A program made the translations under genes and the position numbers. The notes below the pieces were generated by a model, which ran no database searches, was not told the DNA's origin, and was given only the letters and a program-made list of their open reading frames with translations. From NCBI RefSeq assembly GCF_001894865.1, contig NZ_BCXA01000028.1, positions 1-64,000 of the forward strand: a stretch of 64,000 nt of DNA, read 5' to 3'. This DNA comes from Rhodococcus maanshanensis NBRC 100610 (GTDB taxonomy: Bacteria > Actinomycetota > Actinomycetes > Mycobacteriales > Mycobacteriaceae). Positions 43,284-53,194 of this stretch are shown here, piece after piece (position 1 is the stretch's first letter; every line of letters begins with the position of its first letter).

Positions 43284-44284
43284 TTGCGTTCGCCTCCTGG
43301 GGTGTCGGGCAGCTCGTCCGCCGCCGGGGTGGCCGTGGCAGGGCCGAGCACCACCGGCTTACCCTGCGCGTCCGCCAGCGCCTGCAGTTGACGCGCGGTG
43401 AGGGTGCGGGTGGCGCCCTTCGAGTAGTACCTCTCCAGGTAGTACTGACCGACCATCAGGACGCTGGTGATCACCAGGTACCAGGTGGCGGCGACCAGCA
43501 GCAGCGGGATCGGCTCGAAGTTGACGCCCGCGATGTCGCGCTGGCGGCCGTAGAGCTCCAAGCTGAACGGCACCGCCGAGACCAGCGAGGTGGTCTTGAG
43601 CATGCTGATCAGCTCGTTGCCGGTCGGCGGGATGATCACCCGCATCGCCTGCGGCAGCACCGTGCGGCGCATGGTCTGCGACCACGACATGCCCAGCGCG
43701 GTTGACGCCTCGGTCTGGCCCTCGTGCACCGAGTTCACACCGGCCCGGACGATCTCGGCCATGTACGCGGCCTCGTTGAGGCCGAGCCCGATGATCGCGA
43801 ACAGGAACCCAGCCTCGATGCCCTGGAGCTCGATGTGAACGAACTGGTGCACGAACGGGATCCCGAGATCGAGGGACTTGTAGATCGACGGAAACAACCC
43901 CCAGAACACCAGCTGGACGTAGACCGGGGTGCCTCGGAAGATCCACAGGTAGACCCACGAGAAGGTCTTGAGGACCGGGTTCGGCGACAGCCGCATCACC
44001 GCCAGGATCACGCCGAGCACGACGCCGAGGACCATCGCGAGCACCGTCAGCTGCACGGTGACCCAGGCGGCCTTGGTGATCCGTTCGTCGAACAGATAGC
44101 GGCCGTACACGTCCCAGGAGAAGGCCTCGTTGGTCGCGGCGCCGTACACGAAGAGCCCGAAGAGGCCCAGTACGACCACGGCGGCGACCCAACGCCCCGG
44201 CCGGCGCAGCGGCACGGCCTTGATCGGTGCCGGTTCCCCGGCCGCTGTCTCTGGCATCGGTGCCCGCCTTTCCGTCCCGCTCAT
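43280..44284 (-). CDS. Polar amino-acid ABC importer permease
   Basis: A 334-aa HisM/GlnP-type permease. The N-terminal half has helices around [19 protein letters not shown] and [23 protein letters not shown]; the EAA loop is [34 protein letters not shown]-terminal cytoplasmic extension of about 50 residues after [10 protein letters not shown] is longer than usual. It overlaps both neighbours by four bases. Confidence 0.95.
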   Translation of the reverse strand: MSGTERRAPMPETAAGEPAPIKAVPLRRPGRWVAAVVVLGLFGLFVYGAATNEAFSWDVYGRYLFDERITKAAWVTVQLTVLAMVLGVVLGVILAVMRLSPNPVLKTFSWVYLWIFRGTPVYVQLVFWGLFPSIYKSLDLGIPFVHQFVHIELQGIEAGFLFAIIGLGLNEAAYMAEIVRAGVNSVHEGQTEASTALGMSWSQTMRRTVLPQAMRVIIPPTGNELISMLKTTSLVSAVPFSLELYGRQRDIAGVNFEPIPLLLVAATWYLVITSVLMVGQYYLERYYSKGATRTLTARQLQALADAQGKPVVLGPATATPAADELPDTPGGERK

Positions 44285-45237
44285 CCGCCGGACCCCTCGC
44301 TCGCTGCGCCGTTGATCACCGAGGTCTCGATCACGCCCGCCTCGACGCCCCAGTTCGCGGCGATCTGCTGGTAGGCCCCGCTGTCGATCAGGTGCTGCAT
44401 CGCCTGCTGCAGCACCGGCCCGAGCGGCGAGCCCTTACGCACCGGCCAACCGTATGGCGCCGAGTCGAACACCGGGCCTGCCGGTTCCAGCCGGCCGCTG
44501 CTGCGCGCGATCGCATACGCAGTCACCGGCGAATCCGCCGAGAGCGCGTCGACGCGCCCGAGGATCAGCGCGTTCGTGGCCTCGTCCTGGCTGTCGTACT
44601 TGACCTTGTTGATCGGAGGCCTGCCCGCTGCCACGCACGCCTCGCTCTTGGCGGGCACCTCGTCGATGTCCTCGGTGGTGGTGGTCTGCACAGCGACCCG
44701 CAGCCCGCACGCGTCGTTCGGGTCCACCGAGTCGCCCTCGCGCTGGGCCCACTGGATGCCTGCGCGGTAATAGGTGACGAAGTCGACCGATTCCTCGCGC
44801 TCCGCGGTATCGGTGAACGACGACATGCCGAGGTTGTAGGTGCCGGCCTGCACGGCGGGGATGATCTTGTCGAAGTCGGCCTGCTTGTATTCGGCACGCA
44901 CCCCCAGCACCGCCGCCACGGCATCCATCAGGTCGACGTCGAAACCGACGATGCGGCCCGACTCGTCCTTGAACTCGTTGGGGGCGTAGGGCACGTTGAC
45001 GCCGACGATCAGCCGGCCCGAGGACGCGATCTCCTGCGGCAGCTGCGCGGCGATCGCGTCCACCTTGTCCACGGGCACTGGCGCGGCGACCGGGACCAGT
45101 CCCTCGGTGTTCTTGACGCAGGCCGACACGGTGACCGCCAGCACCAGCCCGACGAGACCGGCCGCGAGGCGGCCGCCGCGTGTGCGTCGGGGCCGGGCGC
45201 CGACGGGCGTCCGGCCCGAGGGAGATCGTGATGTCAC
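44281..45237 (-). CDS. Polar amino-acid ABC importer substrate-binding lipoprotein
   Basis: A 318-aa type-3 periplasmic-binding-fold lipoprotein. An Arg-rich n-region, a hydrophobic core and lipobox VTVSAC (Cys about 40 from the chosen start) precede the SBP_bac_3 pattern (LIVGVNVPYAPNEFKDESGRIVGFDVDLMDAVAAVLG, then YNLGMSSFTDTAEREESVDFVTYY). I chose GTG at 45237 because TAGTCT stands exactly seven bases before it (leaderless); an in-frame TTG at 45243 overlaps that hexamer. First gene of the importer operon; ligand unknown. Confidence 0.92.
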   Translation of the reverse strand: MTSRSPSGRTPVGARPRRTRGGRLAAGLVGLVLAVTVSACVKNTEGLVPVAAPVPVDKVDAIAAQLPQEIASSGRLIVGVNVPYAPNEFKDESGRIVGFDVDLMDAVAAVLGVRAEYKQADFDKIIPAVQAGTYNLGMSSFTDTAEREESVDFVTYYRAGIQWAQREGDSVDPNDACGLRVAVQTTTTEDIDEVPAKSEACVAAGRPPINKVKYDSQDEATNALILGRVDALSADSPVTAYAIARSSGRLEPAGPVFDSAPYGWPVRKGSPLGPVLQQAMQHLIDSGAYQQIAANWGVEAGVIETSVINGAASEGSGG

Positions 45238-45287
45238 CCGCAAAGACTACTGGGTATCCCGGGCTCCGGAGACCAACCCGGACGCGG

Positions 45288-46385
45288 TCAGCGCCGCAGG
45301 ATCCGTGCCATCACCGTCTCGGCGAACTCCGCGGTCGACGCCAGCCCGCCGAGGTCCGCGGTCGCGACCCCCGCCTTGAGGGTGTTCGCCACCGCCGACT
45401 GGATCCGCTCCGCGGCACGACCGAGCGCCGGGTCACCGCCGCGGGTGCTCAACCAGTCGAAGAGCATGGCGGTCGAGAGGATCATCGCGGTCGGATTGGC
45501 GCGGTTGCGGCCCGCGATGTCGGGGGCGGCCCCGTGCGCCGCCTGCGCCATCGCCTTGGTCTCGGACGCGTTGAGCGACGGCGCGGTGCCGAGCGAACCG
45601 GACAGCTCCCCAGCCAGATCCGAGAGGATGTCGCCGAACATGTTCTCGGTGACCACGACGTCGAAGTCCTCGCCCCGCCGCACCAGGTGCGCCGCCATCG
45701 CGTCGACGTGCTCGTTTCGCACCTCGACGCCCGGGTACTGCTGCCCGATCTCGTGACACACGTCGCGGAACAGTCCAGTGGTCAGCGCCAGCACGTTCGC
45801 CTTGTGCACCACCGTGACCCGGCCGCGGCGCCGGGAGGCGAGCTCGAAGGCGGCGCGGGCGATCCGTTCGGAGGCCCGCCGGGTCACCACGCCGACCGCC
45901 ATCGCCACATCCGGCGTCGGCATGAACTCGCCACTGCCGGTGAACATGTTGCGGTCCGCGTAGAAACCCTCGGTGTTCTCGCGGACGATCACCAGGTCCA
46001 TCTCGGGCGACACGGCGCGCACCCCGGCAAAGGCGCGCGCGGGCCTGATGTTGGCGAACAGGTCGAATCGCTTGCGGATGGTTCCACCGGGAGTCAACTG
46101 ACCGCGGAACGGATCCGGGTAGGAGGCGCTGTCGTGCGGGCCGAGCACCCAGCCGTCGAGGTCGGCGAGCGCCACCAATGTCGACTCCGGCATCGGCGTG
46201 CCGTGCTCGCCGATCGCGTCGAGGCCGACGTCGAGGGGCACCCACTCCACCGGTGTCCCGCCGACGGCCGCGACGGCGGCGTCCGCGATCCGCTGGGCCG
46301 CCGGCACGATCTCGTGGCCGATCCCGTCCCCCACCAGCAGGCCGAGCCGCGTCGGCTCCGATGTCGTTGCGCTCGTCGGGTTCAC
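45288..46385 (-). CDS. Isocitrate/isopropylmalate dehydrogenase family enzyme
   Basis: A 365-aa NAD(P)-dependent beta-decarboxylating dehydrogenase: LGLLVGDGIGHEIVPAA, VIVRENTEGFYADRN, VTVVHKANVLALTTGLF and DVVVTENMFGDILSDLAGELSGSLGTAPSLN. The substrate may be 3-isopropylmalate, tartrate/malate or homoisocitrate. The RENTEGFYA motif is more like tartrate/isocitrate-type members than classic LeuB. The start is GTG at 46385. Divergent from the 2H phosphoesterase with only 19 bases between starts, so each promoter lies inside the other gene. Confidence 0.88.
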   Translation of the reverse strand: MNPTSATTSEPTRLGLLVGDGIGHEIVPAAQRIADAAVAAVGGTPVEWVPLDVGLDAIGEHGTPMPESTLVALADLDGWVLGPHDSASYPDPFRGQLTPGGTIRKRFDLFANIRPARAFAGVRAVSPEMDLVIVRENTEGFYADRNMFTGSGEFMPTPDVAMAVGVVTRRASERIARAAFELASRRRGRVTVVHKANVLALTTGLFRDVCHEIGQQYPGVEVRNEHVDAMAAHLVRRGEDFDVVVTENMFGDILSDLAGELSGSLGTAPSLNASETKAMAQAAHGAAPDIAGRNRANPTAMILSTAMLFDWLSTRGGDPALGRAAERIQSAVANTLKAGVATADLGGLASTAEFAETVMARILRR

Positions 46386-46404
46386 CCGACAATCATTGCT
46401 CACC

Positions 46405-46917
46405 ATGGTGCAGTCCGTGGAGTTGTTGCTCGACGACCGCCTCGACGCCGCGGTGCGCCGCGAGTGGCGCCAGGTCTCCGGGACCGGGATCCGCGGGCAG
46501 GACGCGGTCCGGCAGATCTCGAATCGCCCGCACATCACCCTCGCGGTGGCCCAGCACATCGACCCCGAGACCGACCTCGAGCTCCAGCGGGGACTGCTCG
46601 CCCCAGCCCTCCAGGTCACGCTCGGCGGCCTTGTCGTCTTCGGCGGCCACCGAAAGACGCTGGCACACCTCGTCGTCCCGACCGCAGGTCTGCTGTCGTT
46701 GCAGCGGACCGTCTTCCGGCTGGTGCGCCACAGTACGGGCATTCCCGCGCACACCCACCCCGGCGACTGGACCCCGCACGTCACGCTCGCCAGGCGGGTG
46801 CTCCCCGAGCAGATCGGGACCGCGATCTGCGCCGTTTCGGCCTCCCACCTGACCGGGCACGCGGTCTCGATCAGGCGGTGGGACGGCGAGGCGAAGCGGG
46901 AATGGCTCATCGCCTGA
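46405..46917 (+). CDS. 2'-5' RNA ligase-like 2H phosphoesterase
   Basis: A 170-aa 2H-superfamily protein with both catalytic HxT motifs: RPHITLA (residues about 39-45) and TPHVTLA (about 118-124), in the two-lobed arrangement of LigT/ThpR. Such enzymes open or close 2',3'-cyclic or 2'-5' linkages in RNA or small nucleotides; the natural substrate here is unknown. ATG at 46405. Confidence 0.88.
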   Translation: MVQSVELLLDDRLDAAVRREWRQVSGTGIRGQDAVRQISNRPHITLAVAQHIDPETDLELQRGLLAPALQVTLGGLVVFGGHRKTLAHLVVPTAGLLSLQRTVFRLVRHSTGIPAHTHPGDWTPHVTLARRVLPEQIGTAICAVSASHLTGHAVSIRRWDGEAKREWLIA

Positions 46918-47011
46918 GCCGGGTTCCCCCACGCAGGCCGGCCCCTGGCGGGAAGAATCGGACACCCGGCCGCGTTGAACCCGGTCGATACGCTTTGACG
47001 AGAGGATTCAG

Positions 47012-47374
47012 ATGCCAACGCAGACCCTGACCCAGCAGAACTTCGACGAAGTCATCGGCGGGAACGATGTCGTCCTCGTCGACTTCTGGGCGTCGTGGTG
47101 CGGACCGTGCCGCAGCTTCGCCCCGACCTTCGAGGCCTCCGCCGAGCAGCATCCCGACGTCGTGCACGCGAAGGTGGACACCGAGGCCGAGCAGGGACTC
47201 GCGGCCGCGGCCAACATCCGGTCGATCCCGACGATCATGGCCTTCCGCGAGGGCATCCTGGTCTTCTCGCAGCCCGGCGCACTCCCGCCCGCGGCGCTCG
47301 AGGATCTGGTGACCCAGGTGCAGGCGCTGGACATGGACAAGGTCCGCGAGCAGGTCGCGGCCGCTCAGGACTGA
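47012..47374 (+). CDS. Thioredoxin
   Basis: A 120-aa thioredoxin fold with the active site WCGPC in DFWASWCGPCRSFAPTF, cis-proline region IRSIPTIMAF, and a C-terminal extension of about 15 residues (VREQVAAAQD). It follows a GAGAGGA ribosome site. A general disulfide reductant. Its extra tail and unlinked position suggest a secondary thioredoxin rather than the main trxA next to trxB. Confidence 0.93.
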   Translation: MPTQTLTQQNFDEVIGGNDVVLVDFWASWCGPCRSFAPTFEASAEQHPDVVHAKVDTEAEQGLAAAANIRSIPTIMAFREGILVFSQPGALPPAALEDLVTQVQALDMDKVREQVAAAQD

Positions 47375-47390
47375 GCGCCCGCGGGCCGCG

Positions 47391-48164
47391 TCAGAGCGGT
47401 AGCGCCGTCTCCGCCAGCCCGGCGGGGGCGCCCCGGCGCCGGAACCATTCCTGACCGAACGCGGCCCGCAGCTGCTCCTCCGGCATCTGCAGGAACGGCC
47501 CGAAGTCGCCGACCTGGGTGGCGTGCGCGTGCATCGCGGCCCGCTTGGCGCCCATCGCCGCGCTGACGTCCACCACGGTGGTGATGTCCTCCTCCGGCAG
47601 GCCGAACGAATCGAGATCCGGGGGCTGGGCATCCTCCGACCACTCCGGATTGGCCGCCATCAGCCGGCGGATGTGATCACGGCTGACGGCGGCCTCGTAG
47701 ACGTGGGGCACCCCGGCGATCTCCGCCGCGCGCACGCCGACGTGGTGCACCTGCACGTGGTCCGGGTGCCCGTAGCCGCCGTTGGGGTCGTACACGGTGA
47801 GCACGTCCGCGGACTCCTCGACGAGGATCGCGGCCAGCCGCGCCGCGGCCTCCTCGACGTCGGCGTTGCAGAACGCCGCCGGGTTCGCGTTCTCGGGCGT
47901 GCCCGCCATCCCCGAGTCCGCGTAGTGCAGCAACACCACCCGATGCGCGCCGAGCACGCTGGTGGACTCCTCCAGTTCCCTTCGCCTGCGATCGGCCAGC
48001 GACTCCCCCTCCGCGAGCAGTCCCTCTGGGAACTCACCGAGGGCGCCGTCGGTCGCGGTGACGACGACGACGCGATGGCCGGCGTCGGCAGCCTGACGCA
48101 TGACTCCGCCGGTGATGAACACCTCGTCGTCGGGGTGGGCATGGAAGCAGACCAGGACGCTCAT
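47391..48164 (-). CDS. PIG-L family deacetylase (Mca/MshB-like)
   Basis: A 257-aa zinc-dependent LmbE/PIG-L deacetylase with the metal motif HAHPDDE near the N-terminus and the third ligand in YDPNGGYGHPDHVQVHHV. Also RRRRELEESTSVLGAHRVVLLHYADSGM. Actinobacterial members include MshB and Mca, which act on mycothiol precursors and conjugates, but this one is shorter than Mca and its substrate is open. Convergent with the thioredoxin gene. Confidence 0.88.
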   Translation of the reverse strand: MSVLVCFHAHPDDEVFITGGVMRQAADAGHRVVVVTATDGALGEFPEGLLAEGESLADRRRRELEESTSVLGAHRVVLLHYADSGMAGTPENANPAAFCNADVEEAAARLAAILVEESADVLTVYDPNGGYGHPDHVQVHHVGVRAAEIAGVPHVYEAAVSRDHIRRLMAANPEWSEDAQPPDLDSFGLPEEDITTVVDVSAAMGAKRAAMHAHATQVGDFGPFLQMPEEQLRAAFGQEWFRRRGAPAGLAETALPL

Positions 48165-48224
48165 CCCGCAATGGTTCCACAGGACCGCCGCTCGCCCCCG
48201 CGTGACCCGAGTATCTTCCCGATA

Positions 48225-48659
48225 ATGGACCGGCCATGGGACACAGCGGAATCGGGGGTGCTGCGCCTACCGTCTACACGGCGCGTGCGGGGACGCGCGC
48301 TTCGAAGGCCACTGCCGGACGGCGAACCTCCCGAGTTCGGTCTCTACCTGCTCGGCAGTCCCCCGCCCGCCTTCGGATGGGAGTCGCGCTGGGTCCGGTG
48401 GCCGGATTTCCGGCTCCCGAGCGATCGGGCCGACGCCAGGGACGCCATGCGCGACGCCTGGGAGCGCGCCCGGACACAGCGGGTGGAAGTCGCGTGCGGC
48501 GGCGGCAGAGGACGCACCGGCACGGCGCTGGCCTGCATCGCCGTGCTCGACGGCGTCCCCGCCGACGACGCGGTCGCCTTCGTGCGTCGACACTTCGATT
48601 CCCACGCCGTCGAGACGCCCTGGCAGCGGAGATACGTCGCACGATTCGCCGCCTGGTGA
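48225..48659 (+). CDS. Protein-tyrosine-phosphatase-like protein
   Basis: A 144-aa protein with a CX5R active-site loop (VEVACGGGRGRTGTALACIAVLDG, Cys about residue 89) followed by helices resembling the dual-specificity phosphatase fold. A Trp/Pro-rich N-terminal half (PPPAFGWESRWVRWPDFRLP) substitutes for the longer PTP N-lobe. ATG at 48225 is eight bases past TATCTT, near-leaderless. Substrate unknown. Confidence 0.82.
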   Translation: MDRPWDTAESGVLRLPSTRRVRGRALRRPLPDGEPPEFGLYLLGSPPPAFGWESRWVRWPDFRLPSDRADARDAMRDAWERARTQRVEVACGGGRGRTGTALACIAVLDGVPADDAVAFVRRHFDSHAVETPWQRRYVARFAAW

Positions 48660-48689
48660 CCGGTGTCGACGGCGAGCGACCACCTGCCG

Positions 48690-51425
48690 CTAGTGCGCGG
48701 CTGCGTCCCAGCTGCGCCCGGTACCGACCGAGACCTCCAGCGGCACAGAGAGTTCGATCGCCGCCGCCATCTTCTCCCGGACCAGCGTCTCGACCTGCTC
48801 GCGCTCCGACTCGACCACCTCGAGCACCAGCTCGTCGTGGACCTGGAGCAGCATCCGCGAGCGCAGCCCCGACTCGGCGAGCGACTTCTGCACGTCGATC
48901 ATCGCGACCTTGATGATGTCGGCGGCCGTGCCCTGGATCGGGGCGTTGAGCGCGGCTCGCTCGGCCACCTCGCGTCGCTGACGGTTGTCGCTGTTCAGGT
49001 CCGGCAGGTAACGGCGCCTGCCGAACAGGGTGGAGGTGTAGCCGTCCTTGCGGGCCTGCTCGACGACCTCGCGGAGGTAGTCGCGAACCCCGCCGAACCG
49101 GGCGAAGTAGGCGTCCATCTGCCCCTTCGCCTCCTCCGTCGAGATCTTGAGCTGCGATGCGAGGCCGAACGCGCTGAGGCCGTACGCCAGTCCGTAGGAC
49201 ATTGCCTTCACGCGGCGACGCAGCTCGGGCGTGACCTCCTCGATCGGCACCCCGAACGCACGCGAACCCACGAAGCTGTGCAGGTCCTCGCCGGTGTTGA
49301 ACGCCTCGATCAGGCCTTCGTCCCCGGACAGGTGCGCCATGATCCGCATCTCGATCTGGCTGTAGTCGGCGGTCAGCAGGTAGTCGTAGCCGTCCCCGAC
49401 GACGAAGCCGTCCCTGATCTCGCGGCCTGCGTCGGTGCGCACCGGGATGTTCTGCAGGTTGGGCTCCGTGGACGAGAGCCGGCCGGTGGCGGCCACCGTC
49501 TGGTTGAAGGTGGTGTGGATCCGGCCGTCCTCGGCGACGGACTTGAGCAGCCCGTCGACGGTCACCTTCAGCCGGGTGGCGTCGCGGTGCGCGAGCAGGT
49601 GCTCAAGGAAGGGGTGCTCGGTCTTCTCGAACAGCGCCTCGAGGGCGGCGGCGTCGGTGGTGTACCCCGTCTTGGTCTTCTTCGTCTTCGGCATGTCGAG
49701 GTCCTCGAACAACACCACCTGCAGCTGCTTCGGCGAGCCCAGGTTGATCTGCTTGCCGATCACCTCGTACGCCGCGTCGGCGGCGACGTTGATGGCATCG
49801 GCGAAGCGACTCTGCAGGTCGTGCAGGTGCGCGGTGTCGACGGCGATGCCGGTGTACTCGATGTCCGCGAGCACCCCGAGCAGCGGCAGCTCCATCTCCG
49901 TGAGCAGCCCGGCGGACTCGATGTCGGCGAGCTCGTCGTCGAGCGCGGCGGCCAGGTCCACCACCGCCCTTGCCCGCAGGATCTCGCTCTCGGCGACGGC
50001 CGCGTCGGCCTGGTCTTCCTCGTCGAGGAGCGAGAGCTGGGCCTCACCCGAGTCCTCGACCCGCAGTTCGCGCTTGAGGTACCGCAGGGACAGGTCGTCG
50101 AGGTTGAAGCTGCGCTGACCCGGCCGGACCAGGTACGCCGCGAGCGCGGTGTCGCTGGTCAGCCCACCCAGCACCCAGCCGCGACCACGGAGGGCGTGCA
50201 TCGCCACCTTGGCCTCGTGCAGCGCCTTCGGCTCGCTCGCATCGGAAAGCCAAGCGCCGAGCGCCTTCTCGTCCTCGGGGCTCGCGGTGGCGGTGACGAT
50301 GTACGCACCCTCGCCGTCCGAGGCCGCGATCGCGACAGCGCTCGCGTCGCCGCCGTACGGATGCTTCGACCCGACCACCGACAGCCCGTGCCGCTGCCCG
50401 GTGCGGGCGTGCTCGGCCAGCCAGTCCGCCACCTCGCCGGGCGCCAGCGCACCGCCGCGCACCTCGAAGCCCTCCTCGGCCTCGGGTTCGGCGGAGGAGA
50501 GCGTGTCGAACAACCGGTCCCGCAGCACCCGGAACTCGAGGTCGTCGAACAGCATGTGGATCCGGTCCCGGTCCCACGGCGCCAGCACCAGCTGGTCAGG
50601 GGTGTACGGCAGCGGCACGTCGCGGACCATCTCGGTGAGGCGACGGTTGAGGATCACGCTGTTCAGGTTCTCGCGCAGCGAGTCACCCACCTTGCCGCGG
50701 ACCTTGTCGACGTGCAGCACCAGCTCGTCGAACGAGCCGTACTCCCTGATCCACTTCGCCGCGGTCTTCTCGCCGACGCCGGGGATGCCGGGCAGGTTGT
50801 CGCTCGGGTCGCCGCGCAGGGCGGCGTAGTCCGGGTACTGGCTCGGGGTCAGGCCGTACTTGGCCTCGACCTCCTCGGGCGTGAACCGGGTGAGCTCGGA
50901 GACGCCCTTCTTGGGGTAGAGAACGGTGACGTCAGGGGTGACCAGCTGGAGGGCGTCCCGGTCGCCGGTGCACACCAGCACCCGATAGCCCAGCTCGGTG
51001 GCCTGGGTGGTCAGGGTGGCGATGATGTCGTCCGCCTCGAAACCGGCCTCGGCCATCACCGGGATGCCGAGCGCGCCGAGCACGTCCTTGGTGATCTCCA
51101 CCTGCCCCTTGAACTCGTCAGGGGTCTTGCTGCGGTTCGCCTTGTACTCCGGGAAGGCCTCCGCGCGGAAGGTCTGCCTGGAGACGTCGAACGCGGCAGC
51201 CACGTGCGTCGGCTGCTCGTCGCGCAGCAGGTTGATCAGCATCGAGGTGAACCCGTACACCGCGTTGGTGGTCTGTCCGCTGTGTGTCTTGAAGTTCTCG
51301 GCCGGCAGCGCGAAGAACGCCCGATAGGCCAGGGAATGGCCGTCGAGCAGCAACAACGTCGGCTTGTCGGCGGTTGCGGCGCCGTCGGGGCGGGCGGAGG
51401 ACCGTTGATCGGTTGCTGGGCTCAC
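48690..51425 (-). CDS. polA: DNA polymerase I
   Basis: The 911-aa product gives repair synthesis and Okazaki-fragment processing. An N-terminal 5'-3' exonuclease (LLLLDGHSLAYRAFFALP, GDRDALQLV) is followed by a middle exonuclease-like domain that appears to lack the acidic residues needed for proofreading, as in other actinobacteria. The polymerase domain has motif A DYSQIEMRIMAHLSGDE, motif B RRRVKAMSYGLAYGLSAFGL and motif C LLQVHDELVLEVVE. I chose GTG at 51425 because TAGACT lies eight bases before it; the frame extends to 51455 over the promoter. Confidence 0.97.
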   Translation of the reverse strand: MSPATDQRSSARPDGAATADKPTLLLLDGHSLAYRAFFALPAENFKTHSGQTTNAVYGFTSMLINLLRDEQPTHVAAAFDVSRQTFRAEAFPEYKANRSKTPDEFKGQVEITKDVLGALGIPVMAEAGFEADDIIATLTTQATELGYRVLVCTGDRDALQLVTPDVTVLYPKKGVSELTRFTPEEVEAKYGLTPSQYPDYAALRGDPSDNLPGIPGVGEKTAAKWIREYGSFDELVLHVDKVRGKVGDSLRENLNSVILNRRLTEMVRDVPLPYTPDQLVLAPWDRDRIHMLFDDLEFRVLRDRLFDTLSSAEPEAEEGFEVRGGALAPGEVADWLAEHARTGQRHGLSVVGSKHPYGGDASAVAIAASDGEGAYIVTATASPEDEKALGAWLSDASEPKALHEAKVAMHALRGRGWVLGGLTSDTALAAYLVRPGQRSFNLDDLSLRYLKRELRVEDSGEAQLSLLDEEDQADAAVAESEILRARAVVDLAAALDDELADIESAGLLTEMELPLLGVLADIEYTGIAVDTAHLHDLQSRFADAINVAADAAYEVIGKQINLGSPKQLQVVLFEDLDMPKTKKTKTGYTTDAAALEALFEKTEHPFLEHLLAHRDATRLKVTVDGLLKSVAEDGRIHTTFNQTVAATGRLSSTEPNLQNIPVRTDAGREIRDGFVVGDGYDYLLTADYSQIEMRIMAHLSGDEGLIEAFNTGEDLHSFVGSRAFGVPIEEVTPELRRRVKAMSYGLAYGLSAFGLASQLKISTEEAKGQMDAYFARFGGVRDYLREVVEQARKDGYTSTLFGRRRYLPDLNSDNRQRREVAERAALNAPIQGTAADIIKVAMIDVQKSLAESGLRSRMLLQVHDELVLEVVESEREQVETLVREKMAAAIELSVPLEVSVGTGRSWDAAAH

Positions 51426-51432
51426 CGCACTG

Positions 51433-51455
51433 AGTCTAGGGACGTGGACCGACAC
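51433..51455 (-). promoter_or_regulatory. polA promoter, PafBC-like
   Basis: On the minus strand: GTGTCGGTC, eight bases, TAGACT. Seven of nine positions match TTGTCRGTG, with exact spacing; the -10 is excellent. It lies in the 40-base gap after livF. Confidence 0.6.
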
Positions 51456-51465
51456 ACGAGAACCA

Positions 51466-52245
51466 CTACCCCACCCCCAGGTAGGCGCGCTTGATCGCCG
51501 GATCGGCGAGCAGCTCCTTGCCGGTCCCGGTCTTGGTCACCTCGCCGGTCTCCAGGATGTACGCCCGATCGGTCCGGGTGAGCGCCTGCTGCGCGTTCTG
51601 CTCGACCAGCAGGATCGTGGTGCCCTGCGCGTTGATCTCAGCGATGATCCGGAAGATCTGCTGGATCACCATGGGCGCCAACCCCATCGACGGCTCGTCC
51701 AGCATCAACAGGCGCGGCCTCGACATGAGCGACCGGCCGATGGCGAGCATCTGCTGCTCGCCCCCGGACATGGTCCCGCCGACCTGGGTGCGGCGCTCCT
51801 CGAGCCGGGGAAACAGCTCGAAGACCCACTCCAAGCGCTCGGAGTACGCGGCCTTCGTCTCGAATTTGCGTGCATAGCAACCCATGTCGAGGTTTTCCTG
51901 CACGGTCATCCCGGGAAACACGCCGCGTCCCTCGGGCGCCTGCACCATGCCCATCTTCACCCGCTCGTGCGCCTTCACGTGGGTGATGTCGCGTCCGTCG
52001 AACACGATGCGGCCGTGGGTGAGCGGCAGCAGCCCGGACAGCGCCCGCATGGTGGTGGACTTGCCTGCCCCGTTCGCGCCGAGCAGCGTCACCAGCTCGC
52101 CGCGCTCGACGCGCAGCGAGACCCCGTGCAGCGCCTGGATGCGCCCGTAGCTCACCGCGACGTCGGTCACCTCCAGCAGCGGCCCCTCGGCGGTCGCGAC
52201 CGAACCGGAGCGGCCGGCCTCGTCGGCCTTCTCATGCGATGGCAT
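51466..52245 (-). CDS. Branched-chain amino-acid ABC importer ATPase LivF-like
   Basis: A 259-aa ATPase with Walker A GANGAGKSTTMRAL, MVQAPEGRGVFPGMTVQENL (LivF hallmark), signature MSGGEQQMLAIGRSL and Walker B LLMLDEPSMGLAP. Its start overlaps livG by 14 bases. Last gene of the importer operon. Confidence 0.95.
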   Translation of the reverse strand: MPSHEKADEAGRSGSVATAEGPLLEVTDVAVSYGRIQALHGVSLRVERGELVTLLGANGAGKSTTMRALSGLLPLTHGRIVFDGRDITHVKAHERVKMGMVQAPEGRGVFPGMTVQENLDMGCYARKFETKAAYSERLEWVFELFPRLEERRTQVGGTMSGGEQQMLAIGRSLMSRPRLLMLDEPSMGLAPMVIQQIFRIIAEINAQGTTILLVEQNAQQALTRTDRAYILETGEVTKTGTGKELLADPAIKRAYLGVG

Positions 52246-53194
52246 CGTCGGGCACCCCCAGGTAGGCAGCGATCACGGCCGGGTTCTCGCGGATCGCGGC
52301 AGGCAGGTCGTCGGCGATCTTCTTGCCGAACTCGAGCACCACGATGCGGTCGGTCACGCCCATCACCAGGCGCATGTCGTGCTCGATCAGCAGCACCGTG
52401 AAGCCGTCGTCCCGGATCTTGCGGATCAGATCCATCAGCGCGGACTTCTCGCTCGGGTTGAATCCGGCGGCGGGCTCGTCGAGGCACAGCAGTTTCGGCT
52501 CGGTGGCCAGCGCCCGCGCGATCTCCAGGCGTCGCTGGTCGCCGTACGAGAGGTTCTTCGCCTTCTCGACCGCGCGGGGCGCGATGCCGACGAACTCCAG
52601 CAGCGCCATCCCGCGGGCCACGGCGTCGCGTTCCTCGCGGCGGTGGCGCCTGGTCCGGAAGATGGCCCCTGGGACCGAGGTCCGGTGCCTGGCGTCGGTA
52701 CCGACCACCACGTTCTCGAGCGCGGTCATCTCGCCGAAGAGCCGGATGTTCTGGAAGGTGCGCGCGATGCCCAGCCGCGTGATCTCGTTGCGCTTCGTCT
52801 TGGCCAGCGGCTCACCGTCGAACATCACCCGTCCCGCCGACGGCTTGTAGACACCGGTGATGGCGTTGAAGCAGGTGGTCTTGCCTGCGCCGTTGGGCCC
52901 GATCAGACCGAGGATCTCGCCGCGCCGGATCTCGAAGGACACGTCGTCGAGTGCGACGAGCCCGCCGAAACGCACGGTCAGGCCCTCCGTCTTCAGCAGC
53001 GCCTGACCCTCGGCGGTCTCGATCTCCCGCTGCGGGGCCACCGCCTCGGCGACCGCCTCGGGGTCGACGAGCGCCGGATCGATGGCCGCGACGTCCACGA
53101 CGCCCGCGGTCGGCACATCCACCTCGGGCGCGAGGTTCGCGGCCATGTCCTCGTTGTCGAACATCGCGTCGCCCGCTCCAGGTCCCGCCGTCAT
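52232..53194 (-). CDS. Branched-chain amino-acid ABC importer ATPase LivG-like
   Basis: A 320-aa ATPase: Walker [38 protein letters not shown], signature [28 protein letters not shown] and a C-terminal LivG tail ([27 protein letters not shown]). An acidic N-terminal extension of about 60 residues precedes the ABC domain; internal ATGs could be the true start. It overlaps livM by four bases. Confidence 0.94.
   Translation of the reverse strand: MTAGPGAGDAMFDNEDMAANLAPEVDVPTAGVVDVAAIDPALVDPEAVAEAVAPQREIETAEGQALLKTEGLTVRFGGLVALDDVSFEIRRGEILGLIGPNGAGKTTCFNAITGVYKPSAGRVMFDGEPLAKTKRNEITRLGIARTFQNIRLFGEMTALENVVVGTDARHRTSVPGAIFRTRRHRREERDAVARGMALLEFVGIAPRAVEKAKNLSYGDQRRLEIARALATEPKLLCLDEPAAGFNPSEKSALMDLIRKIRDDGFTVLLIEHDMRLVMGVTDRIVVLEFGKKIADDLPAAIRENPAVIAAYLGVPDDAIA

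Noticed and set aside
48663-51494. Plus-strand frame of over 900 codons opposite polA
   Set aside because: Shadow of polA; rich in Arg, His, Val and Leu without motifs.
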